Positions 52,569 to 62,162 of a DNA stretch of 64,000 nucleotides are shown piece after piece. A program made the translations under genes and the position numbers. Origin of the DNA: Streptomyces broussonetiae (lineage in GTDB: Bacteria; Actinomycetota; Actinomycetes; Streptomycetales; Streptomycetaceae); contig NZ_CP047020.1 of assembly GCF_009796285.1 (NCBI RefSeq), positions 1 to 64,000 of the forward strand, written 5' to 3'. Each line of letters opens with the position of its first letter. Position 1 is the first letter of the stretch. Under the pieces are notes generated by a model. It did no database searches and was not told where the DNA came from. It worked only from the letters and a program-made list of their open reading frames with translations.

Positions 52569-53276
52569 ATGCAAGACCACCAAGCCGGCGTGACGGACAG
52601 CGGCCAGGGATGGCGGCAAGGTCAGCCCGCACGCCCCTCCTGGGGGGTGTCGTCGCCCGCCACGGAGTACCGCGCTTCTCAGACGGAGATAACACCCAGG
52701 CGCTCCGGCCGCCGAGGGTGTCTGGTGGGCCTGGCCCTCGGAGCCGTACTCGTCGCCGCCTTCCTCGGCGCCGTCTGGTGGCTGACCCGGCCGCCCGCAC
52801 TGCCCACTATCCCCACTCAGTATCTGGCGACCGTTCAGTCGGCCACCAAGACCTGCCCGGAGCTGAGCGTTCCGATGCTGGCCGCGCAACTCGACGCGGA
52901 GAGCCACTGGAACCCGCAGGCGGACTCTGGCAAAGCCCAGGGCATCGCGCAGTTCTCCCCGTCGACCTGGGCGGAGTGGGGCAAGGACTACACCGGCGAC
53001 GGCAAGGCCGACGTGTGGAACCCAGCCGACGCCATCCCGGCCCAGGCCGCCTACATGTGCCATCTGCTCAAGGAGGTCAAGGGCATCCCCGGCGACCCCA
53101 CCCAGCTCGCGCTCGCCGCCTACAACGCGGGTTCCCGCCCGGTCCTCAAGGCCCAGGGCATCCCACAGATCCCCGAGACGCAGAACTACGTCAACCGGAT
53201 CGAGGCGCTGATCCCGAAGTACACCCAGACCTACGCCAAGCAGATCAGCGCGTCGCCCAGCCCTCCGCGCAACTGA
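52569..53276 (+). CDS. Membrane-anchored lytic transglycosylase (SLT domain)
   Basis: 235 residues. A membrane segment (CLVGLALGAVLVAAFLGAVW, ~55-75) precedes the SLT domain: LAAQLDAESHWNPQADSGKA with the catalytic Glu (~109), GIAQFSPSTWAEWG, ALAAYNAGSRPVLKAQGIP and ETQNYVNRIEALIP. The enzyme cuts glycan strands of peptidoglycan outside the membrane. The expected motifs are all present. A TTGC operator-like site is upstream. Confidence 0.9.
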   Translation: MQDHQAGVTDSGQGWRQGQPARPSWGVSSPATEYRASQTEITPRRSGRRGCLVGLALGAVLVAAFLGAVWWLTRPPALPTIPTQYLATVQSATKTCPELSVPMLAAQLDAESHWNPQADSGKAQGIAQFSPSTWAEWGKDYTGDGKADVWNPADAIPAQAAYMCHLLKEVKGIPGDPTQLALAAYNAGSRPVLKAQGIPQIPETQNYVNRIEALIPKYTQTYAKQISASPSPPRN

Positions 53277-53293
53277 CGACCACACAGTTACTA

Positions 53294-54509
53294 GTGCTGG
53301 ATTCCTCAAAGGAAGTACACATAGCGGCGGCGTAGGCGCCTGGTGGGTGGTGCGGGTCTGCCCCAGATCCAGGGTCGGGCGCGGGAGTTGAGCTGGTCGG
53401 TGGCGACGTTGGTGGCGTGGGTGATGTGGCCTGGGTCGCCGAAGGAGCGTCCGGCCAGGGCAGTCTTGCGGAAGATGCGCCACCAGCCTTCTTGGAGGTT
53501 GGGCCAGCAGGCGCCGACCGGGATGAAGACGTGCTTGATGCGTGGGTGGTCCTCGAGCCAGGTGCGGGTGGACACACTGTTGTGCGAGGACAGGTTGTCC
53601 GTGATCACGTAGATGTCCCCGGCGGGGTTGGCGTCCTCGACCAGCTGGAGAAACTGCTGGTAGAAGGTGCTGTTGCGGGAGGTGGCGGTCATCGTGATCG
53701 CCTGACCGTCGCGGACGCGTAAGGCGCCGTAGACCCAGGTCTTCTCCGGCCCGCGGGTGTAGTCGATCTCGTTCTTGATGCGGTGCCCGTCCGGCGACCA
53801 GCCCGGTGCCGGCGGGAAAGCGCGGGGGATCACCGGGCCGAGTTCGTCGGCGCAGACCACCGTCGCGCCGGCGGGCGGGCTGATGTAGAGCTCGACGATC
53901 CGCGTCCTTTTCCCTCGAAGTCCGGATCCTTCGAGCGCGTCCAGGATCGTGTGCGCCGCCAGCGGACCCCTTCGGCGCGCAGGATCCGGCGCACCTGGGA
54001 GCGGCTGACCTCGATGCCCAGGTCTCGGGCCGCGGCGGCCAGCGTGTCCAAGGTCCACTCCGAGGGCCCTGACTCGTTGGCGGCCCACATCTCGTTCGAC
54101 GGCTGCACCTCGAGTCGGCCGGGCGGGGTCTGCTTGACCAGGCCGACAATCTTCGAGCGTTCTGCTTCGGTGATCCTTCGTTTGCGGCCCTGACCGCCCA
54201 GATCCTCCAGGCCCTCCAGCCCCAAGCGGTTGAAGCGGTGCAGCCAGCGGCGCACTGTCTTCTGACCACACCCCAGCTCGTCGGCGATCTGCGGGACCAG
54301 CCACCCGTCCCAGCTCAGCTCCACCATCCGGCACCGCTCCACCACATCCCTCGGCGCCTCTCTGGCCGACGCCAGGCGATGGACCACCACTCGCTCGTCC
54401 TCGTCACGGCCCGGCCGTGCCCTCAGCACCATGCCCCAGCACCCGCCCCCGAGTACCCGAAACCGCCCCGCTACCAGCAGCTATACCCACCGAAAGAGGA
54501 ATCCAGCAC
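53294..54509 (-). mobile_element. IS630-family insertion sequence
   Basis: GTGCTGGATTCCTC on the left and GAGGAATCCAGCAC on the right are perfect inverted ends, flanked on both sides by the dinucleotide TA, the target duplicated by IS630 elements. Length 1216 bp. Confidence 0.92.
53306..54432 (-). pseudogene. IS630 transposase in two frames
   Basis: The first frame has the HTH part (VPQIADELGCGQKTVRRWLH, ITEAERSKIVGLVKQTPPGR, DLGIEVSRSQVRRILRAEGV) to about 53920. The second frame has the DDE part: VVCADELGPVIPRAFPPAPG, YVITDNLSSHNSVSTRTWLE, and WPNLQEGWWRIFRKTAL with E. They meet at GAGGGAAAAGGACG; a -1 shift on the A run joins DFEGK to RTRIVELYISPP. This may be a real one-base loss, or programmed frameshifting, which occurs in some IS families. 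Confidence 0.8.
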
Positions 54510-54635
54510 TAGAACTCGCCCAGTACACCAGTCGTGAATTCGCCGCGCCGGCAATGGACTTCGGTGTCCGTCTGTCGGTCGGCCGAACTGGGCAATGCTG
54601 GGACAAGCCCTTGTCGTCATACTGCACCTCTTCTG

Positions 54636-56599
54636 CTATCGGGTTCGCTTTGGGGTCGTTGTTGCTGGTCGGCGGCGGTCGAGGCGGACGCCTTGCTGGA
54701 CACGGGGCGGGTTGGGTCCCGGGTATGGGTAGAGGCAGGCGTTCTTGTCGTTGTACTTCTCGCCCTCGAGCAGTCCGGCCCGGTGCCACTTCCAGATAGT
54801 GGGGACGCTGACGCCGAGGAGTTCGGCGAGTTCGTGGGCGGTCAGCAGGCCACGGTCCCGGAGCCGGTCGAAGCGGCTGGTGAGCTGGTAGTCCTGGCGG
54901 ATGTCGCGGACCAGGAGCCGGTGGAAGGGCAGGTTCTTGCCGCTGGTCAGGCCGCGCTGGTTGAGGATGTCGGCGATCTCCGCGTCGGTGTGGTCCTCGA
55001 GGAGGGTGTCGATCGCGGCGACGACGCTGCCCGGGGTCTGCCACAGCTTCCCGCCGCCGAGCGGGAAGGGCAGGTCGAGGGTGTGGTGCCGGCCGCCGGA
55101 CAGCCGCAACCTGGGCGGTGATCCGTTCGGCCTTGGTGAGGGTGACGTCGGTGATGAGCAGGCGGGCGATGCGTTTGCGTTCCCGCATCGGCGTGGCCGG
55201 ATCGTGCCAGAGTCGGTGCACGTCGCCGGCGAGGTGGGCCAGCCTCTCCCGCAGGGCCTCGTTGACGGGTTCGGCTTCGCTGCGGGCGCGTTCGATGTCC
55301 TTGCGGGCCGCAGAGACTTCGCGCAGGGCCGCGTTCCAGTCCGCTTCCAGGCTGTCGGCGACCAGACGGTTGTCCGGGTCGACTGCGAGATAGCGCCGTT
55401 TGGCCAGGTCGGCGCGGTGCTGGGCGCGTTGGAGGTGGGTGGAGCGGAGCCGGTCGGCCTCGGCGGCCTGGGTGGCGAGGTGGTCGGTGACCTGCAGGGC
55501 GGCCTCGACGGCGAGCGGGGTCAGCTCGTCCAACAGGAGGGTGGCGACGGCTTGTTCGATGCTGGGGCCGGGGATGCGCTGGCAGACCGTGCCGCCGTTT
55601 TGGATGGCGTGGGTCATGCACCGGTAATCGGAGACTTCGCGGCCTTGCCGCTGGTGATAAGCGATGGTCATGCGCCTGCCGCAGCGGCCGCAGATGACCA
55701 GGCCCTGCAGCAGTGCGGGCCCTTCCCTCGGCGCAGTCGCGGTCCGTTCCAGGCCGCGGGAGGCGGCCTGGGCGGCGAGGGCCTGCTGGTTCGTCTCCCA
55801 CCGGGCGAAGGTCACATAGCTCTCGTGATGGTCTTGGATGAGGGTGTCCCACTGCTCGCGGGGCAGAAGCCGGATGTGGGTCTTGCCGTCCGTGCTGCGT
55901 TCGACTTTGCGCCGTCCGTAGCAGAACGCCCCTGCATACAGCGGGTTGTGGAGCACGTTGAGGACCTGCCAGTGCTTGAGGGGTCCCCAGATCAGCTCGC
56001 CCTTGCGGGGGCCGCTGCGGATGCGGGAGGGGAAGACGAGGTGTTCGGCGGCGAAGGACTTGACTACCTGGCGGGCCGAACCGGTGGCCGCGAAGACGGC
56101 CAGGACGTGTGTGATGGCGGCCCGCACCGCAGCATCGGGGTCCTTGACGATACGGTCGCCATAGTCGTGGACATAGCCGACCGGAAGGCCCTGCTTGAGC
56201 TCGCCGCGGCGGGCCTTGGCCAGCTGCCCACCCCGCAACCGGGCTCCCGGAGAGCGCGCAGATCTCCAGCAGCCGGTGCCAGTCGGTGTTGTTCCTGGCC
56301 AGGCGGGACACCTCGAGTCCGAGGACGATCCCGGCGTGTCCCATGGAGACCTCGGCGACCAGGTGCTGGAAGCCGTCCCGGCCCGCACTCGAGGCCCCGG
56401 AGCGGCCCTGGTCGGAGTCGATCACGGTGATCTGGGAGTCTTCCCAGCCCAGTGCGATGGCCCTGCCGCGCAGGGCGTATTGCCGCTGCGTGGACTCGCT
56501 GTTGTTGACGACCTGCTTGAGCGAGGACTGGCGCACATACAGATACGCCCCTCGCCGAAGATGCTCTGCCGTGACCTTTCCACTCTGGTCGATGCTCAC
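54636..56599 (-). pseudogene. Large serine recombinase with two lesions
   Basis: Frame 1 starts MSIDQSGKVTAEHLRRGAYL, with YVRQSS holding the nucleophile serine, and GLEVSRLARNNTDWHRLLEI, up to ~56245. An internal deletion (the DFNDRLLLGLKGTMSEAE-type helix is missing) moves to frame 2: GGQLAKARRGELKQGLPVGY, the Recombinase domain, and a zinc ribbon CGRCGRR. Near 55115 an extra T shifts to frame 3: GGRHHTLDLPFPLGGGKLWQ to the end. The protein is inactive as encoded. It is the integrase or resolvase of a lost element. Confidence 0.85.
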
Positions 56600-56626
56600 C
56601 GCGTCCTCCTCACCATCTCGCCTCGG

Positions 56627-56902
56627 TCACCCGCTGCGACAGCCTCCGGCCGCCATCCAGGCCATGGACGCCAGTACCTCCACCAGCTCGCCCGCCACCG
56701 CCACCGCGACCGGCGCGGGCGGTCGGTCACGAACGTGCCGTGACGGCACGGGAATTCGGGCGACCGCCTTGATCCAGGCGGCCATGCCGGAGCGGGCCAG
56801 CACCGCCCAGCCTTGCCGCGATCCCCCATCGGGGCCGCCGAGGACCGCGGCCCGCAGATCCTCATACCGTCGGGCCACCTCAGCCCCGTCCACCTGGGAC
56901 AT
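56627..56902 (-). CDS. Small accessory protein upstream of recombinase
   Basis: 91 residues: MSQVDGAEVARRYEDLRAAV, RQGWAVLARSGMAAWIKAVA, VAVAVAGELVEVLASMAW. Its stop lies 27 bases before the recombinase ATG. Such small proteins precede recombinases of this group in actinobacteria; the role is unknown. Confidence 0.5.
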   Translation of the reverse strand: MSQVDGAEVARRYEDLRAAVLGGPDGGSRQGWAVLARSGMAAWIKAVARIPVPSRHVRDRPPAPVAVAVAGELVEVLASMAWMAAGGCRSG

Positions 56903-56909
56903 TGCCTCA

Positions 56910-57185
56910 TCAGCCGTGATGGGCTTCCTCCGCAGTGCGCGGCTCGCGGCGCCTGGCCAAGGCCTTCTCCACCGACCGCGGATGAACCGTGATCCCGAAC
57001 TGGGCCTGGACCGCCTCCGCCAGCTGGGCCGACCGCAGACCGGCGTTGTCGTGTCGCAGCTGTTCGACGAACTCCATGACCTCCTCGGTGAGCTTGCGCG
57101 GCCCCTTCGGGCCGGGCTTGCCCGGCACCAGCGCGGCCGGCCCGCCCGCGTCCAGCGCGGCAGCGATCACATAGGCCTTCGCCGC
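56910..57185 (-). pseudogene. HTH protein of the recombinase operon, 5' end lost
   Basis: LDAGGPAALVPGKPGPKGPR, KLTEEVMEFVEQLRHDNAGL, RSAQLAEAVQAQFGITVHPR, SVEKALARR form a transposase-type helix-turn-helix. The beginning is fused to HxlR sequence in another frame near 57185. Confidence 0.65.
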
Positions 57186-57189
57186 CGGT

Positions 57190-57545
57190 CTTCTGCACGT
57201 GAGTGGTGTCGGCATCCAGGAGGGCACCGTCGGCGCCGGTCGGCCTGACGTCCGGCACCCGGGCGCCGTGCCGGTCGACCAGGGTGGAGTGCGCCTCGCC
57301 GGGCTCGAAGGCGTGGCGCTCGCCCCACTGGCGGAGGGTGAGCAGGACGGGGAAGAGGTCGCGGCCGACGTCGGTGAGGACGTACTGCAGGCGGCGGCCC
57401 GTGGGCGCGGTCTGCTGGGCCAGGACTCCGTGGGCGGTGAGCTTGCGCAGGCGGTCCGTGAGGATGTTGCGGGCGATGCCGGTCCGTCGCTGGAACTCGG
57501 TGAAGGACCGTGCGCCGTCCATCGCATCCCGGACGCCGCCGGGCT
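57190..57545 (-). pseudogene. HxlR-family regulator missing its N-terminus
   Basis: DAMDGARSFTEFQRRTGIAR, NILTDRLRKLTAHGVLAQQT, YVLTDVGRDLFPVLLTLRQW, GEAHSTLVDRHGARVPDVRP are the HxlR winged helix from its second helix onward. The N-terminal WTLLIL part is replaced by unrelated sequence with a stop. The 3' end is fused with the HTH fragment. Confidence 0.75.
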
Positions 57546-57548
57546 AGA

Positions 57549-57795
57549 TCCGGTGGACGAGGAGATGCCGTTCGCCGACGTCGAGATCGACCAGCGGCTG
57601 GCCCACAGCGCCTGGGGGCACGGGCGCACGACGGGGCAGCCCGGGCGGTGTGAAGTTCGGCTTCGGCGAGCGCACCCTGCCGGAGATCGCCGGTTCACGC
57701 ATGGCATGGACCTCGCCGTCCAGCAGCCTGCGCGCCCGAACCTCGTCGGCCGCGACCTGGTGGCCGGGTGAATTGCGGTCGGCGGTGATCGTCAT
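57549..57795 (-). pseudogene. Hypothetical ORF start, 3' end damaged
   Basis: From ATG 57795: MTITADRNSPGHQVAADEVR, ARRLLDGEVHAMREPAISGR, then proline-rich residues that look arbitrary. The ATG overlaps the stop of the next upstream fragment (ATGA), which argues that both were real coupled genes. Confidence 0.35.
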
Positions 57796-57890
57796 GCCGG
57801 TGACGGGGCGAGCGGGATCTCCAGCGGCTTGTCCTGTCCATCCACGGAGATCCTCGGCAGGCTGCCGCAGGAGTGTTTGGGCCGTACGTC
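57792..57890 (-). pseudogene. 3' fragment of an unknown gene
   Basis: PKHSCGSLPRISVDGQDKPL, EIPLAPSPA then TGA overlapping the next ATG. Only the tail of the gene remains. It starts directly after the end of the membrane protein gene at 57908. Confidence 0.35.
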
Positions 57891-57907
57891 ACCCGAGGGT
57901 TCACCGG

Positions 57908-58387
57908 CTACGCTCCGGGTGCCCACCAGGTGAGGGCCGTCCCGATGAACAGGCAGGCCAGCGCCAACGCGACGGCACGGCGGGCGAGCGTCAGCCGGCG
58001 CGCGGCCCGGATCGCGAGGGCGAGTTCGAAGGCGTCCATCGAGCCGTACTCGCGCTGGATGTCGGCGAGCGTGACCGCCAGTGGTCTGGTGCCGGACTGA
58101 GCGGCCAGGGCGTGCCACAGGCCCGTCACGGCGAGGGCGAGACCACCGCCGATCAGCACGGTGACGGCCAGCCGCCACGGTACGGAGAGGTCAGCCGTGG
58201 TGGTCCGGCCCTTGATCACGACGGCGGAGCCGATCAGGGTGACAAAGGCCGCCAGGCCGTTGCGCCATGCCTCCGCGCTGGCCCGCACACTCGGCAGGGA
58301 CTCACGCACCATCGCCTGGAACCGGTCGCGCTCCGCTAGGTCGGCCGCGGTGGGAGGCTCGTTGGGCAGGCGGAAGCTCAGGCTCAT
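57908..58387 (-). CDS. Membrane protein partner of CHAT module
   Basis: 159 residues: a soluble N-terminal helix (DRFQAMVRESLPSVRASAEA), two membrane segments (LAAFVTLIGSAVVIKG; LAVTVLIGGGLALAVTGLWH), a cytoplasmic helix (GSMDAFELALAIRAARRL) and a third segment (AVALALACLFIGTALTWWAP). The ATG overlaps the stop of the zinc-ribbon-like gene (ATGA). The pair is divergent from the CHAT gene. No family name recognised; a membrane component of a defence or cell-death module is possible. Confidence 0.65.
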   Translation of the reverse strand: MSLSFRLPNEPPTAADLAERDRFQAMVRESLPSVRASAEAWRNGLAAFVTLIGSAVVIKGRTTTADLSVPWRLAVTVLIGGGLALAVTGLWHALAAQSGTRPLAVTLADIQREYGSMDAFELALAIRAARRLTLARRAVALALACLFIGTALTWWAPGA

Positions 58388-58734
58388 TCGGTGACCACTG
58401 CGATCCGGAAGCTGGCCCCGCAACCGACCGCCCCCTCCGGGGCGTTGCCGTGCTCGCCGACGCAGCCGCAGGTCACGTCCAGGAGCACTTCGGTCGACGG
58501 CCTGCCTTCCACGCCGCGATCGGGCCCGGCCAGGCCGGCGAGAGCGGTGGTCACTTGACGGTCCGTCATGTGGTGTTCGCAACGGGGGCATGGGCCGGAG
58601 ACCACGAAGCAGGGCGCGCCGCCCGCTTCGTACGGGTCGACGGTGAGCTGGCTCGCCTGGAGAAGCTCGAAAGCACGTCGGGTCCACTTGAAATCGGTGG
58701 TCAACAGGTAGTCGAGTGCGGGTTCTTCGGACAT
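58384..58734 (-). CDS. Small CxxC protein next to CHAT gene
   Basis: 116 residues: EEPALDYLLTTDFKWTRRAF, then SGPCPRCEHHMTDRQV and TCGCVGEHGNAPEGAVGCGA. The two cysteine groups (CPRC and CGC...C) suggest one zinc site. It is coupled to the membrane protein by a 4-base overlap and divergent from the CHAT gene with 69 bases between. Function unknown. Confidence 0.65.
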   Translation of the reverse strand: MSEEPALDYLLTTDFKWTRRAFELLQASQLTVDPYEAGGAPCFVVSGPCPRCEHHMTDRQVTTALAGLAGPDRGVEGRPSTEVLLDVTCGCVGEHGNAPEGAVGCGASFRIAVVTE

Positions 58735-58803
58735 GGCGTCACTGTAGTCAGCGGCGTCCTACGCTGGGGTCGTATCGAACTATTTATCCTGGCAAGGGGG
58801 GCC

Positions 58804-61800
58804 ATGCCGGTCGACGAGGACGCGTACGACGACTTCTACCGGAGGGGCGTGCGCGCGGTGGGGAGGGAGCAGTACGCGGAGGCGTTCTACTGGTTCTCCC
58901 GTGCGCATGCTTCCGGGCATCCGGAGGCGGCCGACCTGATCTACCGGCTTCTCCACACCGCAGGCGAGCCGGGCGATCCCTTCGTCGTCTGGCAGCCGAG
59001 CACCGAGCCGGTGGCGCTCTACGCGGCGGCGGCCCGCGCGTACCGGGAGTTCACGGCCACCGGAGACCTCGACCTGCTGGACCGGTCAGTCGCCCTCAAC
59101 CGGGAGAGCGTGCGGTCGGCGCCGCCCGGCCTCCCCGCCCGTACCCTCATGCTGGCCTCCCTGCGTGACGTGCTGCGAGACCGGTACGACCAGCGAGGGC
59201 GGCCCGCGGACCTCACCGAGGCGCTCGGCGTCGCCCACGAAGCACTGGACGTCCTGCCGGGCGGTCACTGCGCACGCCTCAAGGCCACGCAGCTCCTGAT
59301 CGCCCTGGAACGCGCGCGGTACGAGGCCACCGGGGACGCGGACTCGCTCCGCACCGCCGTGGAAGGGACCGGCCGACCGGCCCTGACACAGTCCGGCGGT
59401 GCTCTGGGGGACCGGGCGGCGCTGGAGTCCAGCCTCTGCGGGGCGCTGACGTCCCTCGCCCGGCACACGGACGAGGCCCCGCTCTTGGACGAGGCCGTCG
59501 ACCTGGGCTGGGACGCGGTCGGACGTGCCGCCGCCGATTCCGACGTGGTGTCACGGAACAACCTGGCAGCCGCACTGATCGCCCGCGGCACGCGGCTCGG
59601 CTCGCTGGACGACCTGAACTCCGCGATCGAGGTGCTGCGCGCGGCGACAGCGGCGGGCGACGCCCAGCACTCCTCCGAGGCGGCGACCACGCTCATGGCG
59701 GCGTTGCGCGCGCGGGCCGACCTGACCGGACGGGCCGCCGACGAACGGGACGCCGAGGCAGCCGAGGAGTACCTGAAGGAGGCGTTGCGGCGCGCGTCGG
59801 CGGGTCACCCGCACAGGCGAGTGCAGGAGGCCGCCGTCACGCACGGCCAGGCCGGCGTGGCAGCGGCCCGTCGCGCTCTGGACGCCCTGCCGCTGGCCCA
59901 TGTGGAGCGGCCGTTCGTCGCGGCACGGCTGGCCCAGGCGCTCGCGGACGCCGGGCGGCGGAGCGAGGCTGTTGAGGTGGCACGGCAGGCGGCTGCCCTG
60001 GTGACCGGCGGCAGAGCGGCCGTCGACGCGAACCGGGTGCTGGGCAAGCTGCTGATGGGGGCCGACGAGCACGGCGTCGTCGTCCACGAGGGCGAGATGC
60101 TGGCCGCCTTCACGACGGCCGCCGAAGCGTGCGCCGAGACGGACTACGTCTACGCCGAGGTGAAGACCGGCCAGGCCGTGGCGCTGCTCGACCGTTTCCA
60201 TCGTGGCGAGGACGCATCGGACCGTCGGGAGGCGGTGGCCGCTCTCCGGGCGGCGGCGGAAGCGGACGGCTCCTCCGTCCAGGACCGGCTGTTCGCCGCG
60301 CGCTGCTGGGCCGGGGTCGCGATGGAGGCCGGGGACCGTGCCGACGCGCTGGTGGCGGCCCGTGCGGCGGTCACGCTGCTACGCGAGTTCGGCTGGGCGG
60401 GCCTGGACCGGGACGACCAGGTACGGAGCATCCAGGACGGCAAGGCGATGCCCCGCGAGGCAGCGGCCCTGGCGATCGACAACGGGCAGCCCGAGCTGGC
60501 GGTGGAACTGCTCGAACAGGGACGGTCGGTGCTGTGGACGTCGACCCTGCACCTGCGCGGGGACCTTGCCGCTCTCGCCGCTCACGACCCCGCTCGCGCC
60601 GCCGAACTGGAACAGGTCCGCGCAACGCTCAACGAGGACGACCGGCTGGACGGGGAAGAACGTCTGCGGCTGGCTCGACGGTGGCAGCAACTCGTGCGTG
60701 AGGTAAGGGGGTCGGAAGAGTTCGCTGGATTCCTCGGTCCGCCTGCGTTCGACGAACTCGCTCCGGCCGCGGCGGAGGGACCCGTCGCCATCGTCAACAT
60801 CAGCACCATTCGCTGCGCCGCGATCCTCGTGCTGCCGGACGGAAAGACCGACGTCGTGAAACTGCCCGGCGTGGACGTACCGGGCATCGACGCGGTCGCC
60901 AACACCTACCTGCGCGCCCTGGCGGCTGCGGCGGAGCCGGGCGCGACCTTCCTGGTACGTGAAGACGCCCGGCACACCGTGCACGACACCCTGGAGTGGC
61001 TGTGGGACCGCATCGCCCGGCCGGTCCTCGACCGGCTGGCCTGGCCGACCGAGTCGACGGACCCGCCCCGGTTGTGGTGGTGCCCCACGGCGTCCCTCAC
61101 CGTTCTGCCGCTGCACGCCGCCGGCCGCTACCCGCGCGCCGCCGCCGACCCCACCGAACCGGTCGGCCTGCCGTACGCCGCCGTGTCCTCGTACACCACC
61201 ACACTGTCCGCCCTCGTCGACGCCCGACGGCGGGCCGCTCCCGTCGATCCCACGCTGCTGGCCGTCGCGCTGACCGACACCGAGCGAGGGCACGCCGTGC
61301 TGCCCGGGGTGGCGAAGGAACTCCGGGCACTGGACGAGATCCTCGGCCGCCACAGGCTGACGATTCTCGCCGAGGACGAGGCGACGTCGGCGGCAGTGCG
61401 GAGGCAACTGCCCGCGCATGCCTGGGCACACTTCGCCTGCCACGGCTGGCTCGACATGACGTCGCCGGCCGGCTCGGGCCTGTGCCTGCGGGACGGTGAC
61501 CTCAACCTCCTCGACATCGCGGACTTGCGACTCGACACGGCCGACCTCGCGTTCCTGTCCGCCTGCCAGACCCGTCTGGGCGCAGGGCAGCTCCCGGACG
61601 AAGCCGTGCACACCGCCGCCGCACTGCGCATCGCGGGATTCCGGCACGTCGTGGCGACCCTGTGGTCCATCAGTGACCAGGCCGCGCCCCAAGTGGCCGC
61701 CGCCTTCTACCGCCGTCTCGACGGTTCGGACGGCCCGACCTCCGCCGATGTCGCCAGGGCCCTGCACCACGCCGTCGGCGAACTCCGTGCCCGGCACCCT

Positions 61801-61845
61801 ACGGACCCGACACTCTGGGTTCCCTTCGTCCATGACGGTCCGTAA
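58804..61845 (+). CDS. TPR-like and CHAT-domain protease
   Basis: 1013 residues. An N-terminal segment DAYDDFYRRGVRAVGREQYA leads into many alpha-helical TPR-like repeats (for example ADLTEALGVAHEALDVLPGG, LDDLNSAIEVLRAATAAGDA). The C-terminal ~300 residues are a CHAT caspase-like peptidase: catalytic His in HFACHGWLDM (~876) and Cys in FLSACQTRLGAGQ (~917), with ATLWSISDQAAPQVAAAFYR after it. Proteins of this build are proposed to be activated by partners and to cut cellular or gasdermin-like targets. The ATG has GCAAGGGGG upstream. Confidence 0.88.
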   Translation: MPVDEDAYDDFYRRGVRAVGREQYAEAFYWFSRAHASGHPEAADLIYRLLHTAGEPGDPFVVWQPSTEPVALYAAAARAYREFTATGDLDLLDRSVALNRESVRSAPPGLPARTLMLASLRDVLRDRYDQRGRPADLTEALGVAHEALDVLPGGHCARLKATQLLIALERARYEATGDADSLRTAVEGTGRPALTQSGGALGDRAALESSLCGALTSLARHTDEAPLLDEAVDLGWDAVGRAAADSDVVSRNNLAAALIARGTRLGSLDDLNSAIEVLRAATAAGDAQHSSEAATTLMAALRARADLTGRAADERDAEAAEEYLKEALRRASAGHPHRRVQEAAVTHGQAGVAAARRALDALPLAHVERPFVAARLAQALADAGRRSEAVEVARQAAALVTGGRAAVDANRVLGKLLMGADEHGVVVHEGEMLAAFTTAAEACAETDYVYAEVKTGQAVALLDRFHRGEDASDRREAVAALRAAAEADGSSVQDRLFAARCWAGVAMEAGDRADALVAARAAVTLLREFGWAGLDRDDQVRSIQDGKAMPREAAALAIDNGQPELAVELLEQGRSVLWTSTLHLRGDLAALAAHDPARAAELEQVRATLNEDDRLDGEERLRLARRWQQLVREVRGSEEFAGFLGPPAFDELAPAAAEGPVAIVNISTIRCAAILVLPDGKTDVVKLPGVDVPGIDAVANTYLRALAAAAEPGATFLVREDARHTVHDTLEWLWDRIARPVLDRLAWPTESTDPPRLWWCPTASLTVLPLHAAGRYPRAAADPTEPVGLPYAAVSSYTTTLSALVDARRRAAPVDPTLLAVALTDTERGHAVLPGVAKELRALDEILGRHRLTILAEDEATSAAVRRQLPAHAWAHFACHGWLDMTSPAGSGLCLRDGDLNLLDIADLRLDTADLAFLSACQTRLGAGQLPDEAVHTAAALRIAGFRHVVATLWSISDQAAPQVAAAFYRRLDGSDGPTSADVARALHHAVGELRARHPTDPTLWVPFVHDGP

Positions 61846-61996
61846 GAGAGACTGCGGGTCGGTCTGGTCGTTCGTCGCGGGCCAGCCGCGTGCGGCCATG
61901 AGCGACCGATCGACCCTCACCGGGGGCGGCATCAGCCCGGCAGGCGATCCGCCGGGTATGCGAGACGGCGGACGCGTTGCCGGCAGACCCTCCACC

Positions 61997-62071
61997 ATGT
62001 CAGCGATCAAGTGCCCGGAGTGCCGGCGTGAGGTCCAGCTCGGTGCCGAACGGCCCCGCGGCAGCTGGTGA
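61997..62071 (+). pseudogene. Possible 5' fragment of a zinc-ribbon protein
   Basis: 24 residues with IKCPECRREVQLGAERPRGS, the first half of a CxxC zinc ribbon, then a stop. The rest of the 61846-62159 interval shows no gene on either strand apart from the hairpin at 62134. Confidence 0.3.
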
Positions 62072-62133
62072 CTACCGGTTGCCGCCCGGGTGGCAACCGG
62101 TGGATACGGCCGTGGCTACGATCGGAAACGCCG

Positions 62134-62162
62134 TGACCCCGGCAGTTGCGATGCCGGGGTCA
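62134..62162. terminator. Bidirectional hairpin terminator
   Basis: TGACCCCGGCA pairs perfectly with TGCCGGGGTCA (11 bases each) around a 7-base loop. It overlaps the stop of the toxin gene and lies after the CHAT gene, so it can end transcripts from both sides. Confidence 0.75.

Noticed and set aside
60379..62010. 543-codon open frame opposite the CHAT gene
   Set aside because: Antisense shadow; the CHAT catalytic motifs are on the plus strand.
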